From: WJMT01 sp041686095
GTDB taxonomy: Bacteria > Acidobacteriota > Aminicenantia > Aminicenantales > Aminicenantaceae
Direction of reading: 5' to 3'
NCBI GenBank assembly: GCA_041686095.1
Contig: JAWLEN010000001.1
Coordinates: 55,765-119,764 of the forward strand
Length of the DNA: 64,000 nt
In this document: positions 1 through 8,524 of the stretch, one piece after another
How the letters are laid out: every line of letters begins with the position of its first letter
Position numbering within the stretch: the first letter of the stretch is position 1
The notes under the pieces: generated by a model
The model's input: only the letters and a program-made list of their open reading frames with translations
Told to the model about the DNA's origin: nothing
Database searches by the model: none
Translations under genes and position numbers: made by a program

Positions 1-72
1 TTCAGATCTTCTGATCTCTCCTTTGACATCCAATATGGTGACTTCTTGTTTCTCTCTGATGTTTATTTTCAT
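1..72 (-). CDS. STAS-domain anti-sigma factor antagonist (partial, start only)
   Basis: Only the first 24 codons are inside the window; the gene runs off the left edge on the minus strand. The translation begins MKINIREKQEVTILDVKGEI, which has the spacing of the first beta strands of a STAS domain (SpoIIAA/RsbV type). The conserved phospho-acceptor serine would lie outside the window. An RsbW-type anti-sigma kinase lies at 2031-2432 on the same strand, so the two could form a partner-switching pair, with sat and cysC between them. The upstream region has only a weak purine-rich ribosome site. The family call rests on a short stretch and is moderate. Confidence 0.5.
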   Translation of the reverse strand, partial: MKINIREKQEVTILDVKGEIRRSE

Positions 73-134
73 CTTTTCATCTATAAGCTTTTATCAAAAC
101 AATAGTTATAAGTCAATATTTTAACATTCTCTTT

Positions 135-740
135 TTATATTAACTCTTTATCTTTTAAGAATTTATAAATAATCTTTGTGCTTTCTTTGATGCTGTATTT
201 TGACGTATCTATGATAATTTCAGGATAGAAAGGTTCTTCATAAGGAGCAGATATCCCCGTGAATTCCTTGATCTCTCCTTTTCTTGCTTTTTTATAAAGT
301 CCTTTGGGATCTCTTTTCTCAGCAATTTTTAGGGGAACTTTTAAAAAAACTTCAATAAATTTACCTTTTTCCAAAAGCGCACGGGCTTTATCTCTGTCCC
401 TGCGGTAAGGAGATATAAAAGCAGTCATGGTGATGATACCAGTCTCAGAAAAAAGTTTAGCTACCTCTCCTATACGCCTAATATTCTCTTCTCTATCTTC
501 TGGAGAAAATCCTAGATTTTTGTTTAATCCGTGGCGGATATTGTCTCCATCCAGAACGACAGATAGTTTTCTTTCATAAAAAAGTTTTTTTTCCAAGGCA
601 TGGGCCAGTGTTGATTTTCCGGATCCAGACAATCCTGTGAACCAGATAACAATTCCTTTCTGATTGAGGAGCTTATTTCTATCTTCTCTGGTGACATCGC
701 CTTTGTGCCAGGTAATATTGGTTGCTTTTTGAACGGTCAT
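135..740 (-). CDS. cysC: Adenylyl-sulfate (APS) kinase
   Basis: Phosphorylates APS at the 3' hydroxyl with ATP to give PAPS. Counting from the start at 740 the protein has 201 residues, normal for CysC. The Walker A motif GLSGSGKS is at residues 36-43, the substrate-binding DGDN at 64-67, FISPYRRDR at 108-116, and the lid segment with EKRDPKGLYKKAR follows at about 141-153. The frame is open to 794, but ATG 740 has a GGAG seven bases upstream and fits family alignments; the upstream alternative is 752. The gene follows sat by about 20 bp and is surely co-transcribed with it. No cysD/cysN, PAPS reductase or sulfotransferase is visible here, so the fate of the PAPS is unknown. Confidence 0.95.
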   Translation of the reverse strand: MTVQKATNITWHKGDVTREDRNKLLNQKGIVIWFTGLSGSGKSTLAHALEKKLFYERKLSVVLDGDNIRHGLNKNLGFSPEDREENIRRIGEVAKLFSETGIITMTAFISPYRRDRDKARALLEKGKFIEVFLKVPLKIAEKRDPKGLYKKARKGEIKEFTGISAPYEEPFYPEIIIDTSKYSIKESTKIIYKFLKDKELI

Positions 741-759
741 GGTGTTCTCCATTTGTATC

Positions 760-1938
760 TCACTTTGAATGCCCAGATTTTTTGTAGTAATCAATCAAAA
801 TTTGAGCCACTTCGGGCCGGGTGAATTCTTTAGGCGGCATCTGGCCTTTTGAAAGCATTTCTCTTACTTTGGTGCCGCTTATAAGAACTCGATATTTTTT
901 ATCATGGGAGCAGGTCTTCATGGATGCCATTCCATCACATTTATGACACCAAAAAGTCCAGTCAATATTAAGAGGCTGAATTTTCAGTTCTCCGGGTTTT
1001 ATTTGAGTGAATATTTTCTGAGCATCAAAAGGACCATAATAATTTCCCACCCCTGCATGGTCTCTTCCTATAATGAGATGAGTACATCCATAATTCTGCC
1101 TGAATATGGCATGAAGCAGAGCTTCCCTGGGACCTCCATACCTCATCTCCATGGGATATACTTTGAGAACCACTCGTTCCTTAGGGTAATAATTTTTAAG
1201 AAGGACTTCATAACACTTCATCCTTATATCAGCAGGTATATCATCTGCTTTTAACTTTCCTACTAGAGGATGAATCAAAATCCCATCAGTCAATTCAAGA
1301 GCGATTTTTGTGCAGTATTCATGACTTCTATGAATGGGATTTCTGGTCTGAAAAGCAGAGATTGTTGACCATCCCTTTTTTAAAAATATTTCCCTTGTTT
1401 CGGCAGGTCGAGCATAATAAGATCCATATAATTCAGGATAAGGACCCTCACTCAGAGCTTTCACGGGTCCTCCGAGGAGAACCTCATGTTGTTGAAATAC
1501 TTTTTTTACGCCTGGATGAGCCTCATCTTTGGTGAAAAAAACCTGCTTAGCTTCATATTCCTTATCATAGCTGTACTTATCTTCAACCTTCATAAGACCC
1601 ATTAAGTTGCTGCTTTCATCATCTATGAGCGCGATTTCTTCTCCTAAAGTAATATGATCAGCTTGTTGCTTGGTGACAGACAAAGTGATAGGAATAGGCC
1701 AAAGAGTCCCGTCAGATAAATGCATATTATCCATAACTTCTTTATAGTCTTGTTCTTTCATAAAGCCGTACAGGGGACTGAATGCGCCTATGGCCATCAT
1801 AATAAGATCTGACGTCTCACGGGAGGATAGCCTTACCTCGGTAAGAGTCTCTGCTTTTTTTTTGTATTCTTCTGATTGTTTTCCTTTAACCAGAAGAGGC
1901 CGAAGTTTTCCCCTATGAGGAGAGATAAGTTGACTCAT
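760..1938 (-). CDS. sat: Sulfate adenylyltransferase (ATP sulfurylase)
   Basis: Makes APS and pyrophosphate from ATP and sulfate; 392 residues, the homo-oligomeric single-subunit type unrelated to CysDN. Visible motifs are the ATP-binding QTRNPIHRSHEY at 197-208, GRDHAGVG at about 290, and a zinc-site pattern C331-x2-C334-x8-C343-x-H345 as in the Thermus/Archaeoglobus branch. The start is preceded by AGGAG nine bases upstream. The order sat-cysC on one transcript channels APS to the kinase. The enzyme is used in assimilation and, in sulfate reducers, in dissimilation; no aprAB or dsr genes occur in the window, so assimilation or PAPS supply is the simpler reading. Confidence 0.96.
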   Translation of the reverse strand: MSQLISPHRGKLRPLLVKGKQSEEYKKKAETLTEVRLSSRETSDLIMMAIGAFSPLYGFMKEQDYKEVMDNMHLSDGTLWPIPITLSVTKQQADHITLGEEIALIDDESSNLMGLMKVEDKYSYDKEYEAKQVFFTKDEAHPGVKKVFQQHEVLLGGPVKALSEGPYPELYGSYYARPAETREIFLKKGWSTISAFQTRNPIHRSHEYCTKIALELTDGILIHPLVGKLKADDIPADIRMKCYEVLLKNYYPKERVVLKVYPMEMRYGGPREALLHAIFRQNYGCTHLIIGRDHAGVGNYYGPFDAQKIFTQIKPGELKIQPLNIDWTFWCHKCDGMASMKTCSHDKKYRVLISGTKVREMLSKGQMPPKEFTRPEVAQILIDYYKKSGHSK

Positions 1939-1960
1939 GTCATTTTTCTCCTATAACTAT

Positions 1961-1989
1961 CAACCTGAACTCATGAATAATCCATGTTA
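1961..1989. repeat. Repeat family B, solo end fragment
   Basis: A 29-bp stretch between the sat start and the anti-sigma kinase gene. Its reverse complement matches the left end of the 259-bp family B element (TAACCTGGATTATTCACGAG type, continuing into AGGTTG) with a few changes. No other part of the element is present here. Confidence 0.6.
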
Positions 1990-2030
1990 ATATTTTTTTG
2001 TTTCAACCGCCTGTATATAGATCCACGAGA

Positions 2031-2432
2031 TTAAAAAGACTTGCTCATAAGAAGAATATTTTGATTTTTTTTTCGTTGGTATTCAACACTGTTCATAAGG
2101 CTCCTTATGAGAAAAACACCTAAGCCTCCTTTTTTTTCCTTGTCTATTATTTCTGATATATTGGGTTTTTTAATGCTTCTGGGATCAAAAGGAATCCCGT
2201 CATCCTTTATCTCAAAAAAAACTTTATTTTTTTCTATCCAGCTTTTTAGATAGATAGTGCCTTTGTTTTTTGGATAAGCATACTTAATGATATTGATACA
2301 TACTTCTACCAGGGACAGGTCCATAATATAGTAGTCTTTCTCAGACACATCTTTTTCCTTAAGAATTTCCTTTAAAAAAGACCGGACTTTTTTAAGTTCC
2401 GACAAATCGCTTTTAACTTTCAAAGTTTTCAT
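2031..2432 (-). CDS. Anti-sigma factor serine/threonine kinase (RsbW/SpoIIAB-like)
   Basis: 133 residues forming a single GHKL/HATPase_c_2 domain. The N box is LVEVCINIIKYAYP with N47, the D box is DDGIPFDP at 77-84, and the glycine box is KGGLGVFLIRSL at 101-112. Proteins of this family bind a sigma factor or output protein and are released when they phosphorylate a STAS antagonist. A STAS protein starts at position 72 on the same strand beyond sat and cysC, a plausible partner. There is no strong ribosome site. The kinase target cannot be told from sequence; the sigma factor at 33698 is one candidate but is far away. Confidence 0.85.
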   Translation of the reverse strand: MKTLKVKSDLSELKKVRSFLKEILKEKDVSEKDYYIMDLSLVEVCINIIKYAYPKNKGTIYLKSWIEKNKVFFEIKDDGIPFDPRSIKKPNISEIIDKEKKGGLGVFLIRSLMNSVEYQRKKNQNILLMSKSF

Positions 2433-2513
2433 GATATTCAGGCTTTATCTTTTATCATGAAAATTGTCTTAATTCAACCTGCTCATCCAAGAATCTCTTA
2501 TGCAGTTTAATTC

Positions 2514-2644
2514 GGAAGTATTTCTAAAAACCGTGATACAGGTGATGAATAATATTTATTAAAGGGAATCGATCGGGTGACGAATCCCTTGCCCTTCCCC
2601 TTATCTGTCAAGTAAACTCTATCACGTTTTTTAGAAATACTTCC
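2514..2644. repeat. Repeat family A, short copy 1 (131 bp)
   Basis: Perfectly bounded imperfect palindrome: GGAAGTATTTCTAAAAACCG at the left pairs with the reverse complement at the right (CGTTTTTTAGAAATACTTCC). Inside it keeps one arm of the GC-rich core next to the TTGACAGATAAGG end and has lost the central roughly 100 bp seen in long copies. It fills most of the 363-bp gap between the anti-sigma kinase gene and metK; the remainder holds a short family B copy. No ORF of its own. Confidence 0.85.
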
Positions 2645-2711
2645 AGTTTAATCCCTATAATTGAAATAATATTCTTAATATGATAATGTCTTTATTTATT
2701 CCAGCCTTTTA

Positions 2712-2760
2712 TTACCTGGATAATTCATAAATAGATTTTTTTATGGGTCATCCAGATTTA
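2712..2760. repeat. Repeat family B, minimal copy upstream of metK
   Basis: About 49 bp with both family B ends brought together: the left reads TTACCTGGATAATTCATAAA and the right TTTTTTTATGGGTCA followed by TCCAGATTTA. The ends are imperfect inverted repeats of each other. It lies 35 bp upstream of the metK start codon, in the place where a SAM riboswitch might be expected; none is apparent. Confidence 0.5.
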
Positions 2761-2795
2761 CAACTGGATTGATACCAGAAAGGAGTATCATAATT

Positions 2796-3956
2796 ATGAG
2801 TAAAGACGGAATACATCTTTTCACTTCTGAATCTGTAACTGAAGGCCATCCAGATAAAATTTGCGATCAAGTTTCTGATGCCATCCTGGATGATCTGATC
2901 AAAAAGGACCCTAAGAGCCGGGTTGCCTGCGAGACACTTGTGACAACCGGGATGGTGATCATAGCCGGAGAAATAACAAGCGAAGCCTACTGCGACTTCC
3001 AGCAAGTGGTCAGAGATACAGTCAACGAGATCGGATACAACAGCTCAAAATATGGATTTGATTATGAGACCTGCGGGGTGATGTCTTCTATACATGAGCA
3101 GTCTTCTGATATTGCCAGAGGGGTGGATGAAAGCAAAAAACGGGAACAGGGAGCTGGAGACCAGGGATTGATGTTTGGATATGCTTGCAGTGAAACCAAA
3201 GAACTGATGCCCCTTCCTATTATGCTGGCTCATAAACTAGTCAAAAGACTGACTCAGGTAAGGCGCGAAGCAATATTGGATTACATACGTCCTGACGGAA
3301 AGTCTCAGGTCACAGTAGAATATGATGGAGACACCCCTAAAAGAATCGATGCTGTGGTTATTTCTGCCCAGCATGAACCCAATGTAAAAATGAAAGATCT
3401 ACGAGCTGATGTTGAAAATAAAGTTATCCGTGAAGTCATCTCTGAAGATATGCTGGATAAAAATACAAAATTTTATATCAATCCCACAGGCCGATTTGAG
3501 CAGGGTGGACCGTTTGCAGACACTGGAGTGACCGGCCGTAAAATCATTGTGGATACCTACGGCGGCATCGGAAGTCATGGAGGAGGGTGTTTTTCAGGAA
3601 AAGATCCATCAAAAGTAGACCGGTCCGGTTCTTATATGGCCCGCTACATCGCAAAAAATTTAGTGGCTGCTGGAATTGTTGATAAAATCGAAGTTCAGAT
3701 TGCCTATGCCATTGGAGTTGCTGAACCCGTTTCCATCATGGTTGATTCCTTTGGAACATCAGATGTCCAAGAAGATAAAATAAAAGAACTCATCAGGGCG
3801 CATTTCGAACTCAAACCCAAAGGAATGATCAGCACCTTAAATCTTTTGAATCCGATCTATAAAAAAACAGCTGCCTACGGTCACTTTGGGCGAAACATAT
3901 TCCCATGGGAAAAGACTGATAAGGCAGAAGCACTGAAAAAAGATGCCGGACTTTAA
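2796..3956 (+). CDS. metK: S-adenosylmethionine synthetase
   Basis: Makes SAM from methionine and ATP. 386 residues from ATG 2796, which has AAAGGAG 10 bases upstream; the open frame to 2769 includes nine extra codons that do not belong to the family. Signatures are TEGHPDKICDQ near residue 15-25, GAGDQGLMFGYA at 119-130 and the glycine-rich phosphate loop GGGCFSGKDPSKVDRS near 256. All three domains are complete. It precedes sahH on the same strand with a 259-bp family B element between them, so the two enzymes of the SAM cycle are neighbours but may not share a transcript. Confidence 0.97.
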   Translation: MSKDGIHLFTSESVTEGHPDKICDQVSDAILDDLIKKDPKSRVACETLVTTGMVIIAGEITSEAYCDFQQVVRDTVNEIGYNSSKYGFDYETCGVMSSIHEQSSDIARGVDESKKREQGAGDQGLMFGYACSETKELMPLPIMLAHKLVKRLTQVRREAILDYIRPDGKSQVTVEYDGDTPKRIDAVVISAQHEPNVKMKDLRADVENKVIREVISEDMLDKNTKFYINPTGRFEQGGPFADTGVTGRKIIVDTYGGIGSHGGGCFSGKDPSKVDRSGSYMARYIAKNLVAAGIVDKIEVQIAYAIGVAEPVSIMVDSFGTSDVQEDKIKELIRAHFELKPKGMISTLNLLNPIYKKTAAYGHFGRNIFPWEKTDKAEALKKDAGL

Positions 3957-3972
3957 TTTTTTCGATATTGAT

Positions 3973-4231
3973 TAACCTGACCTATTCATAAAAAAATGGC
4001 GATGTTTTTATTATCAATTTATTTTCAGCGATATACAAGGTTTTTTCAAAAATGACGATTGAAACTATTTTCCTGTTTAGGTATTTTATTTTAATCGCCA
4101 TTTTTTTACCATTGAGGCGAGCCGATCTCACTGCATCTGCTTCGTTACAGGGCATTCGTAGTGAAGGACCACGACTTCATACCCTGTGCCTTGCATCTGC
4201 AGCAACCTCGACTCGTGAATAATCCAGGTTA
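3973..4231 (-). repeat. Repeat family B, full-length copy 1 (259 bp)
   Basis: Starts TAACCTGACCTATTCATAAA and ends with AATCCAGGTTA; read on the minus strand it aligns end to end with the copy at 56735-56993, also 259 bp. Near one end is an internal imperfect palindrome of about 72 bp (CTGCATCTGCTTCGTTACAG and its partner arm). The rest is AT-rich with TGGCGAT/ATCGCCA motifs. It contains no ORF. It occupies nearly all of the 326-bp gap between metK and sahH. Confidence 0.85.
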
Positions 4232-4282
4232 AATAAAAAGATTTGTTATATAAACAGAAATAATAAACAAGAGGAGTATCCA

Positions 4283-5539
4283 ATGAATTATGACGTCAAA
4301 GATTTAAGCCTTGCCGAAAAGGGCCAACTGCGTATGGAATGGGCAGCAAGATTTATGCCCGTTCTTGCAGACATAAAAGAGAAATTCAGGAAAGAGAAAC
4401 CTCTGGATGGGGTAAGAATATCTGCCTGTCTTCACGTAACCAGTGAGACAGCTAATCTTATGGAAACTTTGAAAGAGGGAGGAGCCAAAGTTGTTTTAAC
4501 CGCTTCCAATCCATTAAGCACCCAAGATGATATAGCAGCTGCCTTGGTCAAGAAGCATGAAATCTCTGTTTTTTCTATAAAAGGGGAGGACAATGAAACC
4601 TATTATAAACACATCAATCAGGCATTAGATAATAAACCTCAAATCACAATGGATGACGGAGCAGACCTGGTAAGCACTATCCATTCCCAAAGAAAAGAAC
4701 TCCTCCGGAATATTATAGGAGGAACTGAAGAAACCACTACTGGGGTTATCCGCTTAAAAAGCATGGCTGCGCAAAAAGTTTTGAATTATCCAATTATTGC
4801 AGTCAACGATGCCAAAACAAAACATCTGTTTGATAACAGATATGGGACCGGTCAAAGCACTATTGACGGAATATTAAGGTCTACCAATATACTGATTGCC
4901 GGGACCAATTTTGTTGTTTGTGGCTATGGGTGGTGTGGCAGAGGAGTCTCCTTAAGAGCTAAAGGAGCCGGAGCTAAGGTCATTATATGCGAAGTGGAAC
5001 CACTTAAAGCTTTAGAAGCGGTCATGGATGGATTTCAGGTCATGCCTTTGGAAAAAGCAGCTGAGATCGGAGATTTGTTTGTGACTGTGACTGGAGATAA
5101 AAACGTTCTGTCAACCCAGCACTTTGAGAAAATGAAAGATGGAGCCATTGTGGCTAATTCAGGACATTTCAACGTTGAGATCGACATACCAGCTCTTAAT
5201 AAAATGTCCAAAGGAAAAAGAGACATCAGAAAGTTTGTGGAAGAATTTACCCTTAAAAACGGAAGAAAAGTCTTTCTTCTTGCCAACGGACGCCTTTTAA
5301 ATCTCTCTGCAGCCGAAGGCCATCCAGCTTCTGTTATGGATATGAGTTTTGCCAATCAGGCCTTGAGCGCTGTCCATCTTTATAAGGAAGGAAATGTCCT
5401 TCAGAAAAAAGTATATCCAGTGCCTTTAGAAATTGATGAGGACATTGCTTTGAGAAAATTAAAGTCCATGGGTGTTCAAATAGACAGCTTAACTGAGGAA
5501 CAAAAAAAGTATCTGGCGGGATGGGAAGAAGGAACCTGA
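4283..5539 (+). CDS. ahcY: Adenosylhomocysteinase
   Basis: Reversibly splits S-adenosylhomocysteine into adenosine and homocysteine using bound NAD. 418 residues, the shorter bacterial/archaeal form without the long insertion. H51, D125, E150, K180 and D184 correspond to the catalytic residues of the family, and the NAD-binding glycine motif GYGWCGRG is at 214-221. A clear AGAGGAG precedes the start. Together with metK upstream it completes the SAM-to-homocysteine branch of the methyl cycle; no methionine synthase is in the window. Confidence 0.97.
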   Translation: MNYDVKDLSLAEKGQLRMEWAARFMPVLADIKEKFRKEKPLDGVRISACLHVTSETANLMETLKEGGAKVVLTASNPLSTQDDIAAALVKKHEISVFSIKGEDNETYYKHINQALDNKPQITMDDGADLVSTIHSQRKELLRNIIGGTEETTTGVIRLKSMAAQKVLNYPIIAVNDAKTKHLFDNRYGTGQSTIDGILRSTNILIAGTNFVVCGYGWCGRGVSLRAKGAGAKVIICEVEPLKALEAVMDGFQVMPLEKAAEIGDLFVTVTGDKNVLSTQHFEKMKDGAIVANSGHFNVEIDIPALNKMSKGKRDIRKFVEEFTLKNGRKVFLLANGRLLNLSAAEGHPASVMDMSFANQALSAVHLYKEGNVLQKKVYPVPLEIDEDIALRKLKSMGVQIDSLTEEQKKYLAGWEEGT

Positions 5540-5543
5540 TCCC

Positions 5544-6317
5544 TCAGTGTTTTTTGTTCTCTTCAATAATATCAAGATATTTATCAATATTTTTCTTCAT
5601 CTCAGGGTCCTGGACTTTGGGCTTGATCTCAAGCAGAACTTTTTCTGCCTCTTCATAATCGCCTTTTTTTAAATAAGCCCCTGCTAAATTAAACTTGATA
5701 TTTATTTCATCTGGAGAAAGCTTGATTGCCTTTTGGTAATAGTCTATGGCTTCTTCGTATCTTTCAAATTCTTCACAAATTACAGCATAAAGATTCAAAG
5801 ACATAACAAGATTGTTATTCATTTCAATGGACTTCTTTATATATTCATAAGCCTTCTCTTTTTCCTTCTTAATCAAATAAAGACGGGCCAAGTTATAATA
5901 AGGAAGTTCCCGAGAGTGATAATTTTCATTTCGAGCTGCTTTAAGAAACTCCTGCTCAGCTTTATCCAGAAATCCCATTTCTTGATACACAGATCCTAAA
6001 TAGTTATGGGCTTCTGATAAAGTGGGATCCAGGCTCAAGGCTTTTTTGTAATATTTTTCAGATTCCTTTAAATTTCCCTGCAACGAATGAGCCAGTCCCA
6101 TCCCTATTAAAGTTAGGGTATTATCAGGATCCAAAGAAAGTGATTTGTTGAGATATTCCAAAGCCTTTTCTGGCTGATCATTATTGATATAAAAAATACC
6201 AAGGTTGTATTGATAATGAGGATCTTTTTCTCTCTGCCTTTGTATTTTTTCCTGAGTCGAAACACAGGTTATCAGAGAAGCGCAAATCAAAAGAATAACG
6301 ACTGGTTTTATTTTCAT
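5544..6317 (-). CDS. TPR-repeat protein, probable lipoprotein
   Basis: 257 residues. The N-terminus MKIKPVVILLICASLITC looks like a lipoprotein signal, with Cys18 as the likely lipidated residue, although Thr before the Cys is not the usual residue. The rest is a chain of about six tetratricopeptide repeats (for example YQYNLGIFYINNDQPEKALE and the following units), as in PilF/PilW or NrfG-like proteins. A GGGGG tract precedes the ATG. It lies 17 bp downstream of gpsA, at the end of the minus-strand operon, and meets sahH tail to tail with only 4 bp between stops. TPR arrays are scaffolds, so no specific partner can be named. Confidence 0.8.
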   Translation of the reverse strand: MKIKPVVILLICASLITCVSTQEKIQRQREKDPHYQYNLGIFYINNDQPEKALEYLNKSLSLDPDNTLTLIGMGLAHSLQGNLKESEKYYKKALSLDPTLSEAHNYLGSVYQEMGFLDKAEQEFLKAARNENYHSRELPYYNLARLYLIKKEKEKAYEYIKKSIEMNNNLVMSLNLYAVICEEFERYEEAIDYYQKAIKLSPDEINIKFNLAGAYLKKGDYEEAEKVLLEIKPKVQDPEMKKNIDKYLDIIEENKKH

Positions 6318-6334
6318 TTATATTTCCCCCATAT

Positions 6335-7339
6335 TTAAAATATTTTTTCTTGTTTTAATTTTCTGGACATAAGGTCTTTAAGAGCCTTTCTTGGGTCCTT
6401 GTTTTTATATAATATATTATAGACTTGTTCACAGATGGGAATTTCTATTTCAAATTTTTCAGCCAGTTTTCTGGCTGAAAGCGTTGTGGTGACCCCTTCG
6501 GCCACCATTCTCATTTCCTTTAGAATGCTCTTAATCGAATTTCCCTTTCCTAATTCGAATCCCACATGTCTATTCCGGCTTAACTTTCCGGTACAGGTTA
6601 GAACAAGGTCTCCGATCCCTGCTAATCCTGAAAAAGTTTCTGCCTTTGCTCCCATCCTTACTCCAAGTCTTGTTATTTCAGCAATACCTCTGGTAATAAG
6701 AGCTGCAAGTGTGTTTCTTCCATAGCCAAGTCCATCTGAGATTCCTGCAGAGATGGCAATGATATTTTTGAGAGCTCCTGCAAGTTCCACTCCAACCACA
6801 TCGCCTGATGTGTACGCTCTGAAAAAACTATTAGAAACAAAAAACTGTACTTTTTTTGCAATATCTGGATTATTGGAAGCCACAACCACGGCGGTGGGAT
6901 GAGATTCCGCAACTTCTCTGGCGAAACTGGGTCCGGACATCACTGCAATTCTTGAAATTGTTTCAGGTCCAAATGTGCTCTGCATCAATTCACTCATCCG
7001 CTTCAGGGATTCATATTCGATCCCCTTGGTCAGACTGACGATGATTTGATTCTCACTAAGGAATGAGGAGATCTTTTCATACATCTGCCTGCAGTATTCT
7101 GAAGGAACCGCAATAAACACAATATCAGAATTTTGAAGAGTCTGCTTGAGGTCATTACCGAATGAAACCGATGAAGGGAATTCAACTCCGGGTAAAAAAG
7201 TTTTATTTTCTCTTGTTCGGGAAGTGGATTCATATATTTCAGGCTCTCGGATCCAAAGTTTGGTCTCTATCCCTTTGCGCCCAAGATGGACACTAAAAGC
7301 ACTTCCCCAACTCCCACCTCCTATAACACTTGCAATCAT
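6335..7339 (-). CDS. gpsA: Glycerol-3-phosphate dehydrogenase [NAD(P)+]
   Basis: Reduces dihydroxyacetone phosphate to sn-glycerol 3-phosphate for phospholipid synthesis. 334 residues. The dinucleotide fold begins at once with VIGGGSWGSAF (glycines 7-12), and the catalytic segment GVELAGALKNIIAISAGISDGLGYGRN carries the conserved lysine and asparagine. The start overlaps the end of plsY by 4 bp (ATGA), giving translational coupling of two consecutive steps: GpsA makes the acceptor that PlsY acylates. Confidence 0.97.
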   Translation of the reverse strand: MIASVIGGGSWGSAFSVHLGRKGIETKLWIREPEIYESTSRTRENKTFLPGVEFPSSVSFGNDLKQTLQNSDIVFIAVPSEYCRQMYEKISSFLSENQIIVSLTKGIEYESLKRMSELMQSTFGPETISRIAVMSGPSFAREVAESHPTAVVVASNNPDIAKKVQFFVSNSFFRAYTSGDVVGVELAGALKNIIAISAGISDGLGYGRNTLAALITRGIAEITRLGVRMGAKAETFSGLAGIGDLVLTCTGKLSRNRHVGFELGKGNSIKSILKEMRMVAEGVTTTLSARKLAEKFEIEIPICEQVYNILYKNKDPRKALKDLMSRKLKQEKIF

Positions 7340-7926
7340 GCTTCTTTTTCTCCTAATTTCCTTTCTTTTCCCTGGATTAAACGTTTTATGTTTTCTCTGT
7401 GCTGGAAAGCTATGAGAATAAACACAAGAATACCAAAATAAATGACAAACTTATCATATCCGAAAATCAAAGCTGTGAACGGTAGTGTCATCACAGAAAC
7501 AAGAGACCCTAAAGAAACATATTTTGTGATCATGATTATGGCCAAGAAAACAAACACCAATATCAATAAAGAAGGTAAAGATAGAGCCAGATAAACACCT
7601 ACAGTAGTGGCAACCCCTTTACCTCCCTTAAATTTTATGTATATGGGAAAACAGTGCCCAAAAACAGCTAAAAATCCGCAGATAAGTGAGAAAAATAGAT
7701 CGTCAAAAAGTTTTAAGGATAGAAAAACAGGGATAAATCCTTTGATTACATCAAATAAAGCTGCTAAAAGAGCTGTTTTTTTATCAGTTAGTCTTAAAAG
7801 ATTGGTGGCTCCTATGCTTCGGCTGCCAAAGTTACGGATATCTCGTTTCTTGATTTTTAGATAAAGGAGGTAACCTGTTGGGATAGATCCAAATAAATAA
7901 GAAAATAAAGCAAATAATATTTTCAT
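7336..7926 (-). CDS. plsY: Acyl-phosphate:glycerol-3-phosphate acyltransferase
   Basis: Integral membrane enzyme making lysophosphatidic acid from acyl phosphate and glycerol 3-phosphate. 196 residues with about five membrane helices and the three PlsY motifs: GSIPTGYL near residue 14, FGSRSIGATNLLR at 33-45 and KFKGGKGVATTVG near 98-110. It overlaps thpR upstream by 4 bp and gpsA downstream by 4 bp. No plsX is present in the window. Confidence 0.96.
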   Translation of the reverse strand: MKILFALFSYLFGSIPTGYLLYLKIKKRDIRNFGSRSIGATNLLRLTDKKTALLAALFDVIKGFIPVFLSLKLFDDLFFSLICGFLAVFGHCFPIYIKFKGGKGVATTVGVYLALSLPSLLILVFVFLAIIMITKYVSLGSLVSVMTLPFTALIFGYDKFVIYFGILVFILIAFQHRENIKRLIQGKERKLGEKEA

Positions 7927-8489
7927 CTTAATGGGCTCTCATAAAGTATATCATACACAGCTCCCTGAGGAGTTAAGGTGCTCTTAAATAAAGTCAATCT
8001 ATTGACTTGTGTTTTCCCGAAGTCTTTATTTTTCGTTCGTTCGAGTTCAGGAATAAGTTTTTGGATCTCTGCCTTTTTTTTGACTCTTCCTAAAGTTAGA
8101 TGAGGGTGAAAACTTCTCTTCTCTTTAGAAAAGCCGATTTTTTCAGCTTCTGTTTCAATATCCGCATATACCCCTTTAATGAATGAATTATCTTCTATTC
8201 CAACCCAGATCACCTTTGGATTTTTGCTTTTTAAAGGAAAGGTGCCGATTCCAGAACAGGATAAATCAAAACAAGAATGCTTTTTGGAAACCTTATCCAG
8301 GATATTCTTCAATTGACCTGTTTTTGTTTCATCTATGTTCCCCAAAAATTTAAGCGTTAAGTGCATGGCTGATGGCTTGACCCATTTGACTCTTGAGCTT
8401 AATTTTTCAAAATGACGGATCATTTTTGTTAAGTTCTTTTTTACTTCAGGATCGATTTCTATGGCAATAAAAGCTCTCATCCTAGCCAT
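7923..8489 (-). CDS. thpR: RNA 2',3'-cyclic phosphodiesterase (LigT family)
   Basis: 2H phosphoesterase of 188 residues. The two catalytic H-x-T-L motifs are HLTLKFLG at 43-50 and HLTLGRVK at 130-137. Family members hydrolyse 2',3'-cyclic phosphate ends of RNA, and were first described as 2'-5' RNA ligases. ATG 8489 has AGAGG six bases upstream; an internal ATG at 8480 is the alternative. It overlaps plsY by 4 bp. Its position between cinA and plsY suggests only co-expression, not a shared pathway. Confidence 0.93.
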   Translation of the reverse strand: MARMRAFIAIEIDPEVKKNLTKMIRHFEKLSSRVKWVKPSAMHLTLKFLGNIDETKTGQLKNILDKVSKKHSCFDLSCSGIGTFPLKSKNPKVIWVGIEDNSFIKGVYADIETEAEKIGFSKEKRSFHPHLTLGRVKKKAEIQKLIPELERTKNKDFGKTQVNRLTLFKSTLTPQGAVYDILYESPLR

Positions 8490-8524
8490 CAGACCTCTTT
8501 ATAAATAAAATGGCACGTCTCTTA

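Noticed and set aside
2645..2795. SAM riboswitch upstream of metK
   Set aside because: The leader is AT-rich, holds a minimal family B repeat and shows none of the conserved SAM riboswitch helices.
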